Positions 35,188 to 46,769 of a stretch of DNA of 64,000 bases are shown piece by piece. How positions within the stretch are numbered: position 1 is the stretch's first letter; every line of letters starts with the position of its first letter. Origin of the DNA: Hyphomicrobiales bacterium (GTDB lineage Bacteria > Pseudomonadota > Alphaproteobacteria > Rhizobiales > Rhizobiaceae); NCBI GenBank assembly GCA_017305935.1, contig JAFKJU010000005.1, positions 1 to 64,000 of the forward strand. The letters are read 5' to 3'. The translations under genes and the position numbers were made by a program. The notes under the pieces are model-generated. The model was not told the origin of the DNA, did not search any database, and saw nothing but the letters and a program-made list of their open reading frames with translations.

Positions 35188-35808
35188 ATGAACGAAGAAC
35201 TTGTCCCGATTCGATCCATCTGCGTCTATTGCGGCTCCCGCCCCGGGCTCGATCCGGCCCATATGGAGGCCGGGCGCGCGCTCGGCAAAGCCATCGCCGA
35301 AGCCGGCATGAGCCTGGTCTATGGCGGCGGCACCAAGGGCGTCATGGGTGCGGTCGCCAGCGGCGTGCTTGGCCATGGCGGCACGGTCACCGGCATCATC
35401 CCCGAATTTCTTGTCGATATGGAGGCGACGCGCCAGTCGCTCGGCCAGCTCGACGAGTTGATCGTCACCGAAGACATGCACCAGCGCAAGCACAAGATGT
35501 TCGAGCGCTCGGATGCCTTCGTGGCGCTGCCCGGCGGCATCGGCACGCTGGAGGAGATCGTCGAGATCATGACCTGGGCGCAGCTCGGCCGGCATCGCAA
35601 GCCGATGGTGTTCGCCAACATCAAGGGTTTCTGGAACCCGATGATCGACCTGCTGCAGCACATGCGCGAGCAGGGTTTCATCCACACCTCGCATCTGGTC
35701 CAGCCGATGCTGATCGACCGTGTCGAGGACATTATCCCCGCCATCCGCAAGCATGCCGTCGCCGGAGCGCAGCGCGACGGTGAGGGCGAGGTGATTGCGA
35801 AGATGTAA
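35188..35808 (+). CDS. LOG-family protein (TIGR00730)
   Basis: This 206-residue protein has the Rossmann-like LOG fold with the key motif PGGIGTLEE (115-123) and an upstream Arg/Lys-rich HQRKHKMFER. Relatives release cytokinin bases from nucleoside monophosphates or act as nucleotide N-glycosidases. For a rhizobium, cytokinin production is conceivable but unproven. The start at MNEELVP is favoured because the conserved ICVYCGSRPG follows at once. A longer frame starts 36 nt upstream. The ribosome site is weak. Confidence 0.9.
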   Translation: MNEELVPIRSICVYCGSRPGLDPAHMEAGRALGKAIAEAGMSLVYGGGTKGVMGAVASGVLGHGGTVTGIIPEFLVDMEATRQSLGQLDELIVTEDMHQRKHKMFERSDAFVALPGGIGTLEEIVEIMTWAQLGRHRKPMVFANIKGFWNPMIDLLQHMREQGFIHTSHLVQPMLIDRVEDIIPAIRKHAVAGAQRDGEGEVIAKM

Positions 35809-35829
35809 CGAAAGGGCCGGTTTCCGCCC

Positions 35830-36738
35830 TTATTTCCTGCGGCTCGCCGCCAGCATCGACACGGAATAGACCACCAGCGCCAGCCAGATCAGCGGGAAGG
35901 CGATCATCTTGGCGGTTCCGAAGGGCTCGTCGAAGATGAAGACGGCAATCAGGAAAATCATCGTCGGCGCGATATACTGCATGATGCCGATGGTGGAGAG
36001 GCGCAGGAGCTTGGCGCCGTTGGCATAGATGATCAGGGGAACGGCAGTGATGACGCCGGCGCTGAGCAGCAGCACGGCATCCTGCGTCGTGCCGTTCAGC
36101 AGGTGACCCTGTCCGGTCGCTTCAAGATAGACAATATAGGCAAGGGCCGGCAGGGCGAGGAGCAGCACTTCGAGGAAGAAGCCCTGGTTGGGGCCGATCG
36201 GCAGGGTCTTGCGGAAGAAGGCGTAGAACCCCCAGGTCAGCGTCAGCATCAGCGACACCCAGGGCAGCGAGCCCGACTCGACCGTCAGGACGACAACGCC
36301 GAGCGCGGCCAGCCCGATTGCCGCCTTCTGCCCGAGGCTCAGCTTCTCGCGCAGCAGCACCGCCCCGAGCAGGATGGAAAACAGTGGATTGATGAAATAG
36401 CCCAGCGCGGTGTCAAGCGTTCGCCCGACGCCGATCGCCCAGACATAGATGCCCCAGTTGACGGTGATCAGCGCCGCCGTCAGCGTCGCCATGGCCATCA
36501 TGCGCGGTGTGCGCAGCGCCATCTTGACGTCGCCGGTGCGCCCCAGCGCCACAAGCACGGCGCCGGCGACCGGCACCGACCAGACGATGCGATGGGCGAT
36601 GACCTCGGCCGGCGGGATATGCGCCACCGCCTTCATGTAGAAAGGCAGGAACCCCCACAGGACATAAGCCGCAAGCGCGAAGGCGAAGCCTCTCGCGCTG
36701 TCGACGTTTTCGCGCACAGGCGCCGATTCGACTGACAT
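35830..36738 (-). CDS. rarD: RarD-type EamA membrane transporter
   Basis: This 302-residue protein has about ten hydrophobic helices. The RarD features are GFAFALAAYVLWGFLPFYMKA at the N-terminus and WAIGVGRTLDTALGYFINP in the middle, within the drug/metabolite transporter EamA fold. The substrate is unknown. The ATG at MSVESAP is preferred over a longer frame that adds 32 basic residues. It is convergent with the LOG gene (21 bp). Confidence 0.85.
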   Translation of the reverse strand: MSVESAPVRENVDSARGFAFALAAYVLWGFLPFYMKAVAHIPPAEVIAHRIVWSVPVAGAVLVALGRTGDVKMALRTPRMMAMATLTAALITVNWGIYVWAIGVGRTLDTALGYFINPLFSILLGAVLLREKLSLGQKAAIGLAALGVVVLTVESGSLPWVSLMLTLTWGFYAFFRKTLPIGPNQGFFLEVLLLALPALAYIVYLEATGQGHLLNGTTQDAVLLLSAGVITAVPLIIYANGAKLLRLSTIGIMQYIAPTMIFLIAVFIFDEPFGTAKMIAFPLIWLALVVYSVSMLAASRRK

Positions 36739-36958
36739 TGCTGTTGCGTCCCGGACATCGGAGCCGTCCCTTCCGGGGAAGCGGCTCCATTCTCGTTTCG
36801 GCGGCCCTGGCGAAAACTTGCGCCGGCTGCCCATTTCATGGCCCCCGGATTACCGCAAGGGCGATGAATGCACCAATTCATTTCGGTGAAGAATAGAGCA
36901 CAATCCGACCGGCGTGAAACGAGGATCGACAAGGTTATGCTTCAAACAAAAGAGTTTA

Positions 36959-36995
36959 GAGCGCCGATCTGATTCGATCAGATCGAACGGCGCTC
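36959..36995 (-). terminator. Hairpin downstream of the citramalate-synthase gene
   Basis: A nested stem GAGCGCC-GATCTGA ... TCAGATC-gaac-GGCGCTC with loop TTCGA is seen. On the minus strand it is followed by TAAACTCTTTTG, a weak T-tract. It begins 13 nt after the gene's stop codon. Confidence 0.65.
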
Positions 36996-37007
36996 CAAAG
37001 CCGGCGG

Positions 37008-38624
37008 CTATTCGGCGGCGATACGGCCGGCGAGGTGGCGGTTCTTCATCAGCTTGTAGATCACCGAATCCATCAAAGCCTGGAAGGAGGCGTCGATGAT
37101 GTTTTCCGAGACGCCGACCGTCCACCAGCGCACGCCGTCGCTGTCGGTGGATTCGATCAGTACGCGGGTGATGGCCTCGGTGCCGCCATTGAGGATGCGC
37201 ACCTTGAAGTCGGCGAGTTCAAGGTCGTCGATCTCATGCTGATACTTGCCGAAATCCTTGCGCAACGCAAGGTCGAGTGCGTTGACCGGACCGTCGCCCT
37301 CGGCGACCGACATCAGCATCTCGCCATCGACGGAAATGCGCACCACGGCTTCGGAAACGGTCTTGACCCGCCCATTGCTGTCGAAGCGGCGCTCGACCAT
37401 GACCCGAAAGCCGTCGACGGTGAAGAATTCCGGGATAGTGCCCAGCGTGCGGCGCGCCAGAAGCTCAAAGCTGGCGTCGGCGCCCTCATAGGCATAGCCG
37501 GAGGCTTCGCGCTCCTTGACGATGGAGATCAGCTGGTCAAGGCGCGGATCGTCCTTGGCCACGGTGATGCCGCGCCGTTTCAGCTCGTTGATGAAATTCG
37601 CCTTACCGCCCTGGTCGGAGACCATGACCTTGCGGAAATTGCCGACGCTTTCAGGGGGCACATGCTCGTAGGTGCGCGGATCCTTGAGCAGCGCCGAGGC
37701 ATGGATGCCGGCTTTGGTGGCGAAGGCGGAGGCGCCGACATAGGGCATCTGGTGGTCCGGCGAGCGGTTCAGCAACTCGTCGAAGGCATGCGAGAGGCGG
37801 GTCAGCTCCGTCAGCTTCTCGGGGCCGACGGCGGTCTCGAAACGGCTGTTATAGGTGTCCTTGAGCGCCAGCGTCGGGATCAGCGTGACGAGGTTGGCAT
37901 TGCCGCAGCGCTCGCCGATGCCGTTCAGCGTGCCCTGGATCTGGCGCACGCCGGCCTCGACGGCGGCCAGCGAATTGGCGACCGCCTGTCCCGTGTCGTT
38001 ATGGGCATGAATGCCGAGGTGACCGCCCGGCACGCCGGCGGCGATGACCGCTGCGACGATGTCGCGTATTTCGGCCGGCTGCGTACCGCCATTGGTGTCG
38101 CAAAGCACGATCCAGCGCGCGCCGGCCTCATAGGCTGTGCGGGCGCAGGCGAGCGCGTAATCCGGATTGGCCTTGTAACCGTCGAAAAAATGCTCGCAGT
38201 CGATCATCGGCTGTTTGCCTGCCGCGCGCGTGGCGAGCACGCTGTCGCGGATACAATCGAGGTTCTCCTCGTTCGAACAGCCCAGCGCCACCTTCACATG
38301 GTAATCCCAGCTCTTGGCGACGAAACAGATGGCGTCGCTTTTCGCCTGCAAGAGCGCAGCCAGTCCCGGATCGTTGGAGGCGGAGATGCCGGCGCGCTTG
38401 GTCATGCCGAAGGCGACGAAGGCCGCCTTCTTCGTGCGCTTGGCGGAGAAGAAGGTCGAATCGGTCGGATTGGCGCCGGGATAGCCGCCCTCGACGTAAT
38501 CGAGGCCGAACTCGTCCAGCATCGCGGCAATGGCGATCTTGTCCTCGATCGAAAAGTCGATGCCGGGCGTCTGTTGCCCGTCGCGCAGCGTCGTGTCGAA
38601 AAGGTAGATTTTTTCGCGTTTCAT
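37008..38624 (-). CDS. cimA: Citramalate synthase-type enzyme (CimA)
   Basis: CimA joins pyruvate and acetyl-CoA to (R)-citramalate in an isoleucine route; some relatives are isopropylmalate synthases. The 538-residue protein has the HMGL/LeuA TIM barrel starting LFDTTLRDGQQTPG (about 7-20). Metal ligands are in the HAHNDTGQAVANSLAAVEAG region. A C-terminal LeuA-type allosteric dimer domain spans about 400-530. The length and YVEGGYPGANP match the CimA branch. Start ATG has only a weak ribosome site. It is followed downstream by a hairpin. Confidence 0.85.
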   Translation of the reverse strand: MKREKIYLFDTTLRDGQQTPGIDFSIEDKIAIAAMLDEFGLDYVEGGYPGANPTDSTFFSAKRTKKAAFVAFGMTKRAGISASNDPGLAALLQAKSDAICFVAKSWDYHVKVALGCSNEENLDCIRDSVLATRAAGKQPMIDCEHFFDGYKANPDYALACARTAYEAGARWIVLCDTNGGTQPAEIRDIVAAVIAAGVPGGHLGIHAHNDTGQAVANSLAAVEAGVRQIQGTLNGIGERCGNANLVTLIPTLALKDTYNSRFETAVGPEKLTELTRLSHAFDELLNRSPDHQMPYVGASAFATKAGIHASALLKDPRTYEHVPPESVGNFRKVMVSDQGGKANFINELKRRGITVAKDDPRLDQLISIVKEREASGYAYEGADASFELLARRTLGTIPEFFTVDGFRVMVERRFDSNGRVKTVSEAVVRISVDGEMLMSVAEGDGPVNALDLALRKDFGKYQHEIDDLELADFKVRILNGGTEAITRVLIESTDSDGVRWWTVGVSENIIDASFQALMDSVIYKLMKNRHLAGRIAAE

Positions 38625-38661
38625 TGCCGTGTTCCGTCGCTTTCGTTCGGAAGAGATGCCG

Positions 38662-40087
<1,426 letters not shown>

Positions 40088-40091
<4 letters not shown>

Positions 40092-40489
40092 GGATGCGCT
40101 CCCCCGGCCTCGCCATGATAGACAGCCTCGATGTTGTTGCCGTCTGGATCGAAGACGAAAGCGCCGTAATAATTCGGATGGTAGTGCGGGCGCAGGCCCG
40201 GCTTGCCGTTGTCGCGGCCGCCGGCGGCCATTGCTGCTTCATAGAAGGCGTCGACTTCGGCGCGGCTGCGGGCGGTGAAGGCGACATGCAGGTGATTTGC
40301 CGGCGGCTTGCCTTCCGTGATCCAATAGGAGGGTTTGCCGTCGCGGCCGAAGCCACCGACCTTGACGCCACCAGTATATTCCGGCGGCACCATATAGGTG
40401 AGCGATGCGCCGATCGGCGCCAGCGCCGCATCGTAGAAGGCCTTGGCGCGGTCGAAATCGGCGACCGTGATGCCCATGTGATCGATCAT
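40088..40489 (-). CDS. VOC-family protein (glyoxalase/bleomycin-resistance fold)
   Basis: This 133-residue single VOC domain starts DHMGITVADFDRAKAFY with a metal-ligand His and carries a second His in NHLHVAF. The late acidic ligand lies in DGNNIEAVYH. It could be a dioxygenase, an isomerase or a resistance protein; the sequence alone does not decide. It is first of the overlapping VOC-GFA-Pip run, 24 bp after the cysS stop on the same strand. Confidence 0.85.
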
Positions 40490-40513
40490 TGTCTCGTCCT
40501 TCCCGAGTCTCGT

Positions 40514-41899
40514 TTAACGCTTGATGTCCCAGCTGGTGATGCGCTCGCCGGTATCCTTGTCCTTGCCGTCCTTGAGCTGGATGCCCTGGGCGGCCAGCTC
40601 GTCGCGAATGCGGTCGGCCTCGGCGAAATTCTTCGCCTTCAGCAGGTCGAGGCGCACTTTGACCTTGGCGTCGATGTCGGCGGCCACCGCCTCGTCCAGT
40701 TCGGCGGCCTGCGGCAGCACGCCGAGCAAGGCGGCGCTGGCGGCAAACGCCGCCCTGGCCTGCGGGTCGCCATGGGCGGCCTGGGCCAGCGCATGCAGCG
40801 CCTGCACGGCGGCGACGGTGTTGAGATCGTCGGTGAGCGCTGCGAGGATCGCGGCATCGGGTTCGGCATCGCCGGGCTCCACGACCGGCCACTTGGAAAG
40901 CAGCCGCTCAGCCTCTTCCAGCCGCTTGACCGAAAAGTCGATCGGCTCGCGATAGTGGGTCATCAGCATGGCAAGCCGCAGCACGTCGCCCGGCCACTGA
41001 CGGCCACCGAATTTTTCGCTGGCCAGCAATTCGTTGATGGTGACGAAATTGCCTTCCGACTTCGACATCTTGCGGCCTTCGACCTGCACGAAGCCGTTAT
41101 GCATCCAGACATTGGCCATGACCTTTGTGCCATGGGCGCAGCGCGATTGCGCGATTTCGTTCTCATGATGCGGGAAGATCAGGTCCAGCCCGCCGCCATG
41201 GATATCGAAGACCTCGCCGAGATAGCGCCCGCTCATCGCCGAGCATTCGATATGCCAGCCGGGGCGGCCGCGTCCCCAGGGGCTCTCCCAGCCGGGTTCG
41301 CTCTCGTTCGAAAGCTTCCATAGCACGAAATCGCCGGAGTTCTTCTTGTGGGCATCGACGGCGATGCGCGCGCCCGCCTGTTGCTCGTCCAGCGGTCGCT
41401 TGGAAAGCTGGCCGTAATCGGCCATCGAGCGGGTGTCGAACAGCACTTCGCCTTCGGCCACATAGGCATGGCCGCGCGCAATCAGCGTCTCGATGAGGGT
41501 AATCATCTGCGGAATGTTGTCAGTGGCGCGCGGCTCGACGTTCGGCGGCAGGCAGCCGAGAGCCGCGACATCCTCATGGAACTGTCGCTCGGTCTTCTCG
41601 GTGACGGCGCGGATGGCCTCGTTCAGCGGCAGATGCGGGAAATCGCGAAGCGCGCGCGCATTGATCTTGTCGTCGACGTCGGTGATGTTGCGCACATACA
41701 TGACGTGATCGGCGCCGTAGACATGGCGCAGAAGCCGGTAGAGCACGTCGAAGACGATGACCGGGCGCGCATTGCCGATATGGGCGAAATCATAGACCGT
41801 CGGGCCGCAGACATACAGGCGGACATTATCCGGGTCGATCGGCCGGAATTCAGCCTTGTCGCGCGTCAGCGTGTTGTAAAGCCTGAGCGTCACGCCCAT
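40514..41899 (-). CDS. cysS: Cysteinyl-tRNA synthetase
   Basis: CysS charges tRNA-Cys. The 461-residue protein shows the class I motifs HIGN (40-43) and KMSKS in [12 protein letters not shown]. The zinc-site Cys31 lies in [12 protein letters not shown] and another Cys in [13 protein letters not shown] lies upstream of the ATG; the longer frame adds 22 residues without a ribosome site. The VOC, GFA and Pip genes follow on the same strand. Confidence 0.96.
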   Translation of the reverse strand: MGVTLRLYNTLTRDKAEFRPIDPDNVRLYVCGPTVYDFAHIGNARPVIVFDVLYRLLRHVYGADHVMYVRNITDVDDKINARALRDFPHLPLNEAIRAVTEKTERQFHEDVAALGCLPPNVEPRATDNIPQMITLIETLIARGHAYVAEGEVLFDTRSMADYGQLSKRPLDEQQAGARIAVDAHKKNSGDFVLWKLSNESEPGWESPWGRGRPGWHIECSAMSGRYLGEVFDIHGGGLDLIFPHHENEIAQSRCAHGTKVMANVWMHNGFVQVEGRKMSKSEGNFVTINELLASEKFGGRQWPGDVLRLAMLMTHYREPIDFSVKRLEEAERLLSKWPVVEPGDAEPDAAILAALTDDLNTVAAVQALHALAQAAHGDPQARAAFAASAALLGVLPQAAELDEAVAADIDAKVKVRLDLLKAKNFAEADRIRDELAAQGIQLKDGKDKDTGERITSWDIKR

Positions 41900-42098
41900 C
41901 GAAGTCTCCCATATGCCAAACCTCCGGCTGGACCGGGTCGTCTGTCTGCTCGGGAAGCTCTTCAAGGAGACGAAAACGGCCAGGCCAGCGAAGACGCTAG
42001 CGAATAATAATCCAGCAGATGCGAATTGCCGTTTTCATGGGCCACGTTATGCCGCGTGGCGCGCGAGCGGTCAAGGGCGGTCGTGCCGCCCTCACTCC

Positions 42099-42839
42099 TT
42101 ATTCCGGCATCCGGTAGTCGACGATCTTCTTCTCGCGCACGAGGAAAAGCTTGCCGGTCTCGGTCTGCTCGGGGCCGACGAGCGGCAGAAGCGCCTCGGC
42201 GACTTCGGACGGATGCGGCACGGTCATCGGATCTTCGCCGGGAATGGCCTGGGCGCGCATGGCGGTGCGGGTGCCGCCGGGATCGACGGAAAGGATGCGC
42301 AACGGCGTGCGCTGCGTCTCGCCGGCCCAGGTGCGGGCCAACGCCTCGACCGCGGCCTTGGAGGCGGAGTAGGGGCCCCAGAAGGGCTTGCATTTGTGAG
42401 CAGCGCTGGAGGAGAGGATCAGCGCCCGGCCGGCATCGGATTTCAGCAACAACGGCTCGACCGAACGGATCAGCCGCCAGGTGGCGGTGACGTTGACGGT
42501 CATCACCTTCTCGAACACCTTGGCCTCGACATGGCCGATCGGCGAGATGGTGCCGAGTACGCCGGCATTGGCGACGAGGATGTCGAGCTTGCCCCAGCGC
42601 TCGAAGATCGAGCCGCCGAGCTTGTCGATGGCGCCCATGTCGGCGAGATCGAAGGGCACCAGCGTGGCGCTGCCGCCGGCCGCCTGGATGGCGTCGTCAA
42701 GCTCTTCGAGGCCGCCGACCGTGCGGGCGCAGGCAATCACATGCGCCCCCGCCTTGGCGAGCGCGAGCGCCGTGAAATAGCCGATGCCGCGCGAAGCGCC
42801 GGTGACCAGCGCCAGCCGGCCGTTGAGGTTGACAGTCAT
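42099..42839 (-). CDS. Short-chain dehydrogenase/reductase (YciK-like)
   Basis: This 246-residue SDR has the NAD(P) motif TGASRGIG (13-20), NAG in LVANAGVLG, and the catalytic Ser and YSASK (about 156-160). The C-terminal GKLFLVREKKIVDYRMPE is not substrate-diagnostic. GGAGGA precedes the ATG. It lies 36 bp after the purF stop on the same strand, so it may share the purF transcript. Confidence 0.88.
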   Translation of the reverse strand: MTVNLNGRLALVTGASRGIGYFTALALAKAGAHVIACARTVGGLEELDDAIQAAGGSATLVPFDLADMGAIDKLGGSIFERWGKLDILVANAGVLGTISPIGHVEAKVFEKVMTVNVTATWRLIRSVEPLLLKSDAGRALILSSSAAHKCKPFWGPYSASKAAVEALARTWAGETQRTPLRILSVDPGGTRTAMRAQAIPGEDPMTVPHPSEVAEALLPLVGPEQTETGKLFLVREKKIVDYRMPE

Positions 42840-42875
42840 CGTTCCTCCGGAATGCGTATGTAGGAAACCGCGCGA

Positions 42876-44360
42876 TCAGGCGCTGGTCGAGAGCATGGAG
42901 ACCTTGCGGCCCGGCATTTCGCCGTTCTTGTCGAGAAGTCGCGTCGGATAGTCGCCGGTGAAATAATGGTCGGTGAACTGTGGCTTGTCGGGATTGCGCA
43001 TCTCGCCACCGACGGCCTGATAGAGACCGTCGATGGACAGGAACTGCAGCGAATCGGCGCCGATATATTTCGCCATCGCATCGATATCGGCATATTGGTT
43101 GGCGAGCAGCTTGTCGGCGTCCGGCGTGTCGATGCCGTAGAAATCGGGGAAGAATATCATCGGGCTGGCGACGCGGATATGCACTTCCGTCGCCCCCGCC
43201 TCGCGGATCATCTGCACGATCTTCACCGAGGTGGTGCCGCGCACGATGGAATCATCGACCAGCACCACGCGCTTGCCCTCGATCATCGCCCGGTTGGCCG
43301 AATGTTTCAGCTTGACGCCGAAGGCGCGGATCTGCTGCGTCGGCTCGATGAAGGTGCGGCCGACATAATGGTTGCGGATGATGCCGTATTCGAAGGGAAT
43401 GCCGCTCTGCTGGGCAAAGCCGAGGGCGGCCGGCGTGCCGCCATCCGGCACCGGCACGACGACATCGGCTTCCACAGGGGCTTCCCTGGCGAGGTTCATG
43501 CCCATGTTCTTGCGCGCCACATAGACGCTGCGGCCGCCGATGACCGAGTCGGGACGGGCGAAATAGACATACTCGAACAGGCAGAGGCGTTCGGCGGGCG
43601 GATTGACCGGCTTGCGCGCATCGATCTTGATGCTGCCGTCCTCCTGGATTTCGCAGATGATGACTTCGCCGTTCTCGACGTCGCGCACGAATTTCGCGCC
43701 TATGATGTCGAGCGCGCAGGTCTCGGAGCAGAAGATCGGCTTGCCGTCGAGTTCGCCCATGACCAGCGGGCGGATGCCCGTGGGATCGCGGGCGGCGATC
43801 AGCTTGGTGCGGGTCATCGCCACCATGGCATAGCCGCCTTCCATCTGCCGGATGGCATCGATGAAGCGATCGACGGCCGAGGTGTGGCGCGAGCGGGCGA
43901 TGAGATGCAGCACGACTTCGGTATCCGAGGTCGACTGACAGATGGCGCCGGTGGCGATGATCTGGCGGCGCAGCGTCAACCCGTTGGTGAAATTGCCGTT
44001 ATGGGCGATGGCGATGCCGCCGACTTCCAGTTCGGCAAACAGCGGCTGGACGTTGCGCAGCGCCACTTCGCCGGTCGTCGAATAGCGCGTATGGCCGATG
44101 GAGACGTTGCCCGGCAGCTTGGCGAGGATCGCCGGATCGGTATAGTGGTCGCCGACCAGGCCCATGCGCTTTTCGGTATGGAACTGCTTGCCGTCGAAGG
44201 AGACGATGCCCGCCGCTTCCTGGCCGCGATGCTGGAGCGCATGCAGGCCGAGCGCCGTCAGCGTCGCCGCATCCGGATGTCCGAGAATGCCGAACACGCC
44301 GCATTCCTCATGAAGGGTGTCACCATCGATGACATCGTCGATATGGCTCGAATGCGTCAT
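42876..44360 (-). CDS. purF: Amidophosphoribosyltransferase
   Basis: PurF makes phosphoribosylamine from PRPP and glutamine, the first step of purine synthesis. The 494-residue protein has an N-terminal glutaminase domain whose nucleophile Cys20 (HEECGVFG) is exposed after propeptide removal. A phosphoribosyltransferase domain follows, with the PRPP motif VVLVDDSIVRGTTS. It follows cvpA by 146 bp on the same strand, as in many Rhizobiales. Confidence 0.97.
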   Translation of the reverse strand: MTHSSHIDDVIDGDTLHEECGVFGILGHPDAATLTALGLHALQHRGQEAAGIVSFDGKQFHTEKRMGLVGDHYTDPAILAKLPGNVSIGHTRYSTTGEVALRNVQPLFAELEVGGIAIAHNGNFTNGLTLRRQIIATGAICQSTSDTEVVLHLIARSRHTSAVDRFIDAIRQMEGGYAMVAMTRTKLIAARDPTGIRPLVMGELDGKPIFCSETCALDIIGAKFVRDVENGEVIICEIQEDGSIKIDARKPVNPPAERLCLFEYVYFARPDSVIGGRSVYVARKNMGMNLAREAPVEADVVVPVPDGGTPAALGFAQQSGIPFEYGIIRNHYVGRTFIEPTQQIRAFGVKLKHSANRAMIEGKRVVLVDDSIVRGTTSVKIVQMIREAGATEVHIRVASPMIFFPDFYGIDTPDADKLLANQYADIDAMAKYIGADSLQFLSIDGLYQAVGGEMRNPDKPQFTDHYFTGDYPTRLLDKNGEMPGRKVSMLSTSA

Positions 44361-44506
44361 TGCCGTGGCCTTTGCTCTCTACGGAACGGTTAAGCGGTCG
44401 CTCAAATGCCGAACGCCCCGCGGCGCTTTTTCAAGCTGCGGCGGAGCGAGGTTGCGATGCCATAAATGGCCTCGGGCATCAAGTGTTTCAAGGCGAAAAC
44501 GGTCCG

Positions 44507-45106
44507 TCAACCGTTCGTCGCCGGGGCCTCTTCTTCGGGGGCAGGTTCGTTGGTATTGGCCGGATCGGCGGCATTGCCGTTGGCCGGGGCTTCCTTGCCG
44601 AGGATGCGGGCGCGCATCTGCGGCTCGATGTCGTCGGGCAGTACGGCTTCCAGCTTCAGCACCATGGCGTCGAGGAAGGGCTTGGACTTGGCGTTGTTGA
44701 TCCAGTCCGGGCGGTGGTTGGCGTCGACCAGCCAGTTCCAGAAGGCGACGGCGACGACCAGCAGCAGCAGCCCGCGCGCGGCGCCGAACAGGAAGCCGAG
44801 CGTGCGGTCGAGCGCGCCGACGCGGCTGTCGATGATGAAATCGGCGATCCGCATGGTGATGAAGGAGATGACGATCAGCGCCACGACGAAGATGACGGCG
44901 GCGGAGCCGGCGATGGCGATGCGCTTGTCGTCGGTGTATTTCAGCGCATAGGGCACCAGCATGCCGTAGAAATAATAGGCCGCAGCGGCTGCGCCGCCCC
45001 AGCTTGCGATCGACAGGACCTCGCGCGAGAAACCGCGCACCATGGCGAGCACGGCCGAGAAGAGGGTCACGCCGATGACAACGCCGTCAAAAATCGTAAT
45101 GGGCAT
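44507..45106 (-). CDS. cvpA: CvpA-family membrane protein
   Basis: This 199-residue protein has four hydrophobic segments in the first 125 residues, with the CvpA motif SREVLSIASWGGAAAAAYYF. An acidic Pro/Ala tail follows (about 170-199). CvpA is needed for colicin V production in E. coli; its broader role is unclear. Its neighbourhood, upstream of purF, matches the classic cvpA-purF pair. GGAG lies about 10 nt before the start. Confidence 0.92.
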   Translation of the reverse strand: MPITIFDGVVIGVTLFSAVLAMVRGFSREVLSIASWGGAAAAAYYFYGMLVPYALKYTDDKRIAIAGSAAVIFVVALIVISFITMRIADFIIDSRVGALDRTLGFLFGAARGLLLLVVAVAFWNWLVDANHRPDWINNAKSKPFLDAMVLKLEAVLPDDIEPQMRARILGKEAPANGNAADPANTNEPAPEEEAPATNG

Positions 45107-45176
45107 ATTTTTTAAACTCCATCGCGGTCCGACGGCCCTGCCGCTTCCCCGCCGGTCTCGTTCGACGCCTGCTATA

Positions 45177-45270
45177 GAGCATTTTCAGCAAAAGTGCGAA
45201 GCGGTTTTCCGTTCGAAAATGCGACAAACGATATCCGGCATTTTTACGAAAAGTGCGAAGCGGTTTCCGT
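45177..45270. repeat. Palindromic intergenic repeat, copy D (doubled)
   Basis: The first unit has GCATTTTC / GAAAATGC arms (45179-45222). AAAAGTGCGAAGCGGTTTTCCG at 45190-45211 recurs nearly unchanged (one T fewer) at 45249-45269. The element lies between cvpA and radA and belongs to the family of copies A, B, C and E. Confidence 0.75.
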
Positions 45271-45290
45271 CCTGAATCATTCCGAAAGGA

Positions 45291-46694
45291 TCAGGCATCC
45301 TCCTCGACCGGTTTCAGTGCATTTTTCGATCCGGCGATGCGGGCGACAAGATCGGCCAGCGCCTCGACCTCATGCCAGCGCCCGCCCGAAGCCTTTGGCA
45401 GGTCGGACGAGCCGGAGGGCAGGACGGCCGAGGCGAAGCCCAGCTTCTCCGCTTCCTTCAGCCGGTGGGCGGTCTGCGAGACGGCGCGCACCGCCCCCGA
45501 CAGGCTGATTTCGCCGAAATACACGCAATCGGCCGGCAAAGCGAGGCCGGCAAGCGACGAGACGAGCGCCGCCGCCACCGCGAGGTCAGCGGCCGGCTCG
45601 CTGATGCGGTAGCCGCCGGCGACGTTGAGGTAGACGTCATGCTGGCCGAGCCGCACGCCGCAATGGGCCTCCAGCACCGCGAGAATCATCGACAATCGCG
45701 CCGAATCCCAGCCGATCACCGCGCGGCGCGGCGTGCCGAGCGAGGTGGCGGCGACGAGCGCCTGCACCTCGACCAGAACCGGACGCGTGCCCTCCATGCC
45801 GGCGAAGACAGCGGCGCCCGGCGCCTTTGCATTGCGCTCGCCGAGGAAGAGTTCGGAGGGATTGGCGACCTCGCGCAGACCCTTGTCGGACATTTCGAAG
45901 ACGCCGATCTCGTCGGTGGGGCCGAATCGGTTCTTCACCGTGCGCAGGATGCGGTAGTGATGGCCGCGGTCGCCCTCGAAATAGAGCACGGCGTCGACCA
46001 TGTGCTCGACGACGCGCGGGCCGGCGATTTGGCCTTCCTTGGTGACATGGCCGACGAGGACGATGGCCGCGCCCGTCTGCTTGGCGAAGCGGATCATCGC
46101 CTGCACGCCGGTGCGCACCTGCGCCACCGTGCCCGGCGCGGATTCGACGATATCGCTCCACAGCGTCTGGATCGAATCGATGATGACCAGATCGGGCCGC
46201 TTGCCCTCGCTCAGCGTCGCGAGGATATCCTCGACATTGGTCTCGGCCGCCAGCAGCACCTCGGTCTCGGCCGCATCGAGGCGCTGGGCGCGCAGGCGCA
46301 CCTGCGCCACCGCTTCTTCGCCGGAGACATAGACGATTCGATGCTTGTTGCGCGACAGGGCGGCTGCGGCCTGCATCAACAGCGTCGATTTGCCGATTCC
46401 GGGATCACCGCCGATCAGCACCGCCGAGCCGCGCACGAAGCCGCCGCCCAAGGCACGGTCGAGTTCGGCAATGTGGGTGTGGATGCGCGGCGCCTGCTCG
46501 CTTTCGCCGGAGAGATTGTAGAGCGCCACGGGCCGGCCCTTCTTCGGCGTCTTGCCCGGCCCGCCGCCGATGCCGCCCATCGGGTCTTCTTCGACAATGG
46601 TGTTCCATTCGCCGCAGCCTTCGCACTTGCCGGCCCAGCGATTATGGACTGCGCCGCAGTTCTGGCAGATGAACTGGGTCTTGGATTTTGCCAT
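45291..46694 (-). CDS. radA: DNA repair protein RadA
   Basis: RadA is a RecA-like ATPase that helps branch migration in recombination. The 467-residue protein has the N-terminal zinc finger CQNCG ... CEGCG, Walker A GGDPGIGKST, the RadA signature KNRFG and a C-terminal Lon-like domain (about 330-460). Gene order alr-radA-cvpA is conserved in Rhizobiaceae. The ribosome site is only moderate. Confidence 0.96.
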   Translation of the reverse strand: MAKSKTQFICQNCGAVHNRWAGKCEGCGEWNTIVEEDPMGGIGGGPGKTPKKGRPVALYNLSGESEQAPRIHTHIAELDRALGGGFVRGSAVLIGGDPGIGKSTLLMQAAAALSRNKHRIVYVSGEEAVAQVRLRAQRLDAAETEVLLAAETNVEDILATLSEGKRPDLVIIDSIQTLWSDIVESAPGTVAQVRTGVQAMIRFAKQTGAAIVLVGHVTKEGQIAGPRVVEHMVDAVLYFEGDRGHHYRILRTVKNRFGPTDEIGVFEMSDKGLREVANPSELFLGERNAKAPGAAVFAGMEGTRPVLVEVQALVAATSLGTPRRAVIGWDSARLSMILAVLEAHCGVRLGQHDVYLNVAGGYRISEPAADLAVAAALVSSLAGLALPADCVYFGEISLSGAVRAVSQTAHRLKEAEKLGFASAVLPSGSSDLPKASGGRWHEVEALADLVARIAGSKNALKPVEEDA

Positions 46695-46769
46695 CGGATA
46701 GTCTCGTCACTGCTGCGGTTTGATCACTTTTTGTTCTCATCTACCACAACCACCGGAGCGTTCCAAGCC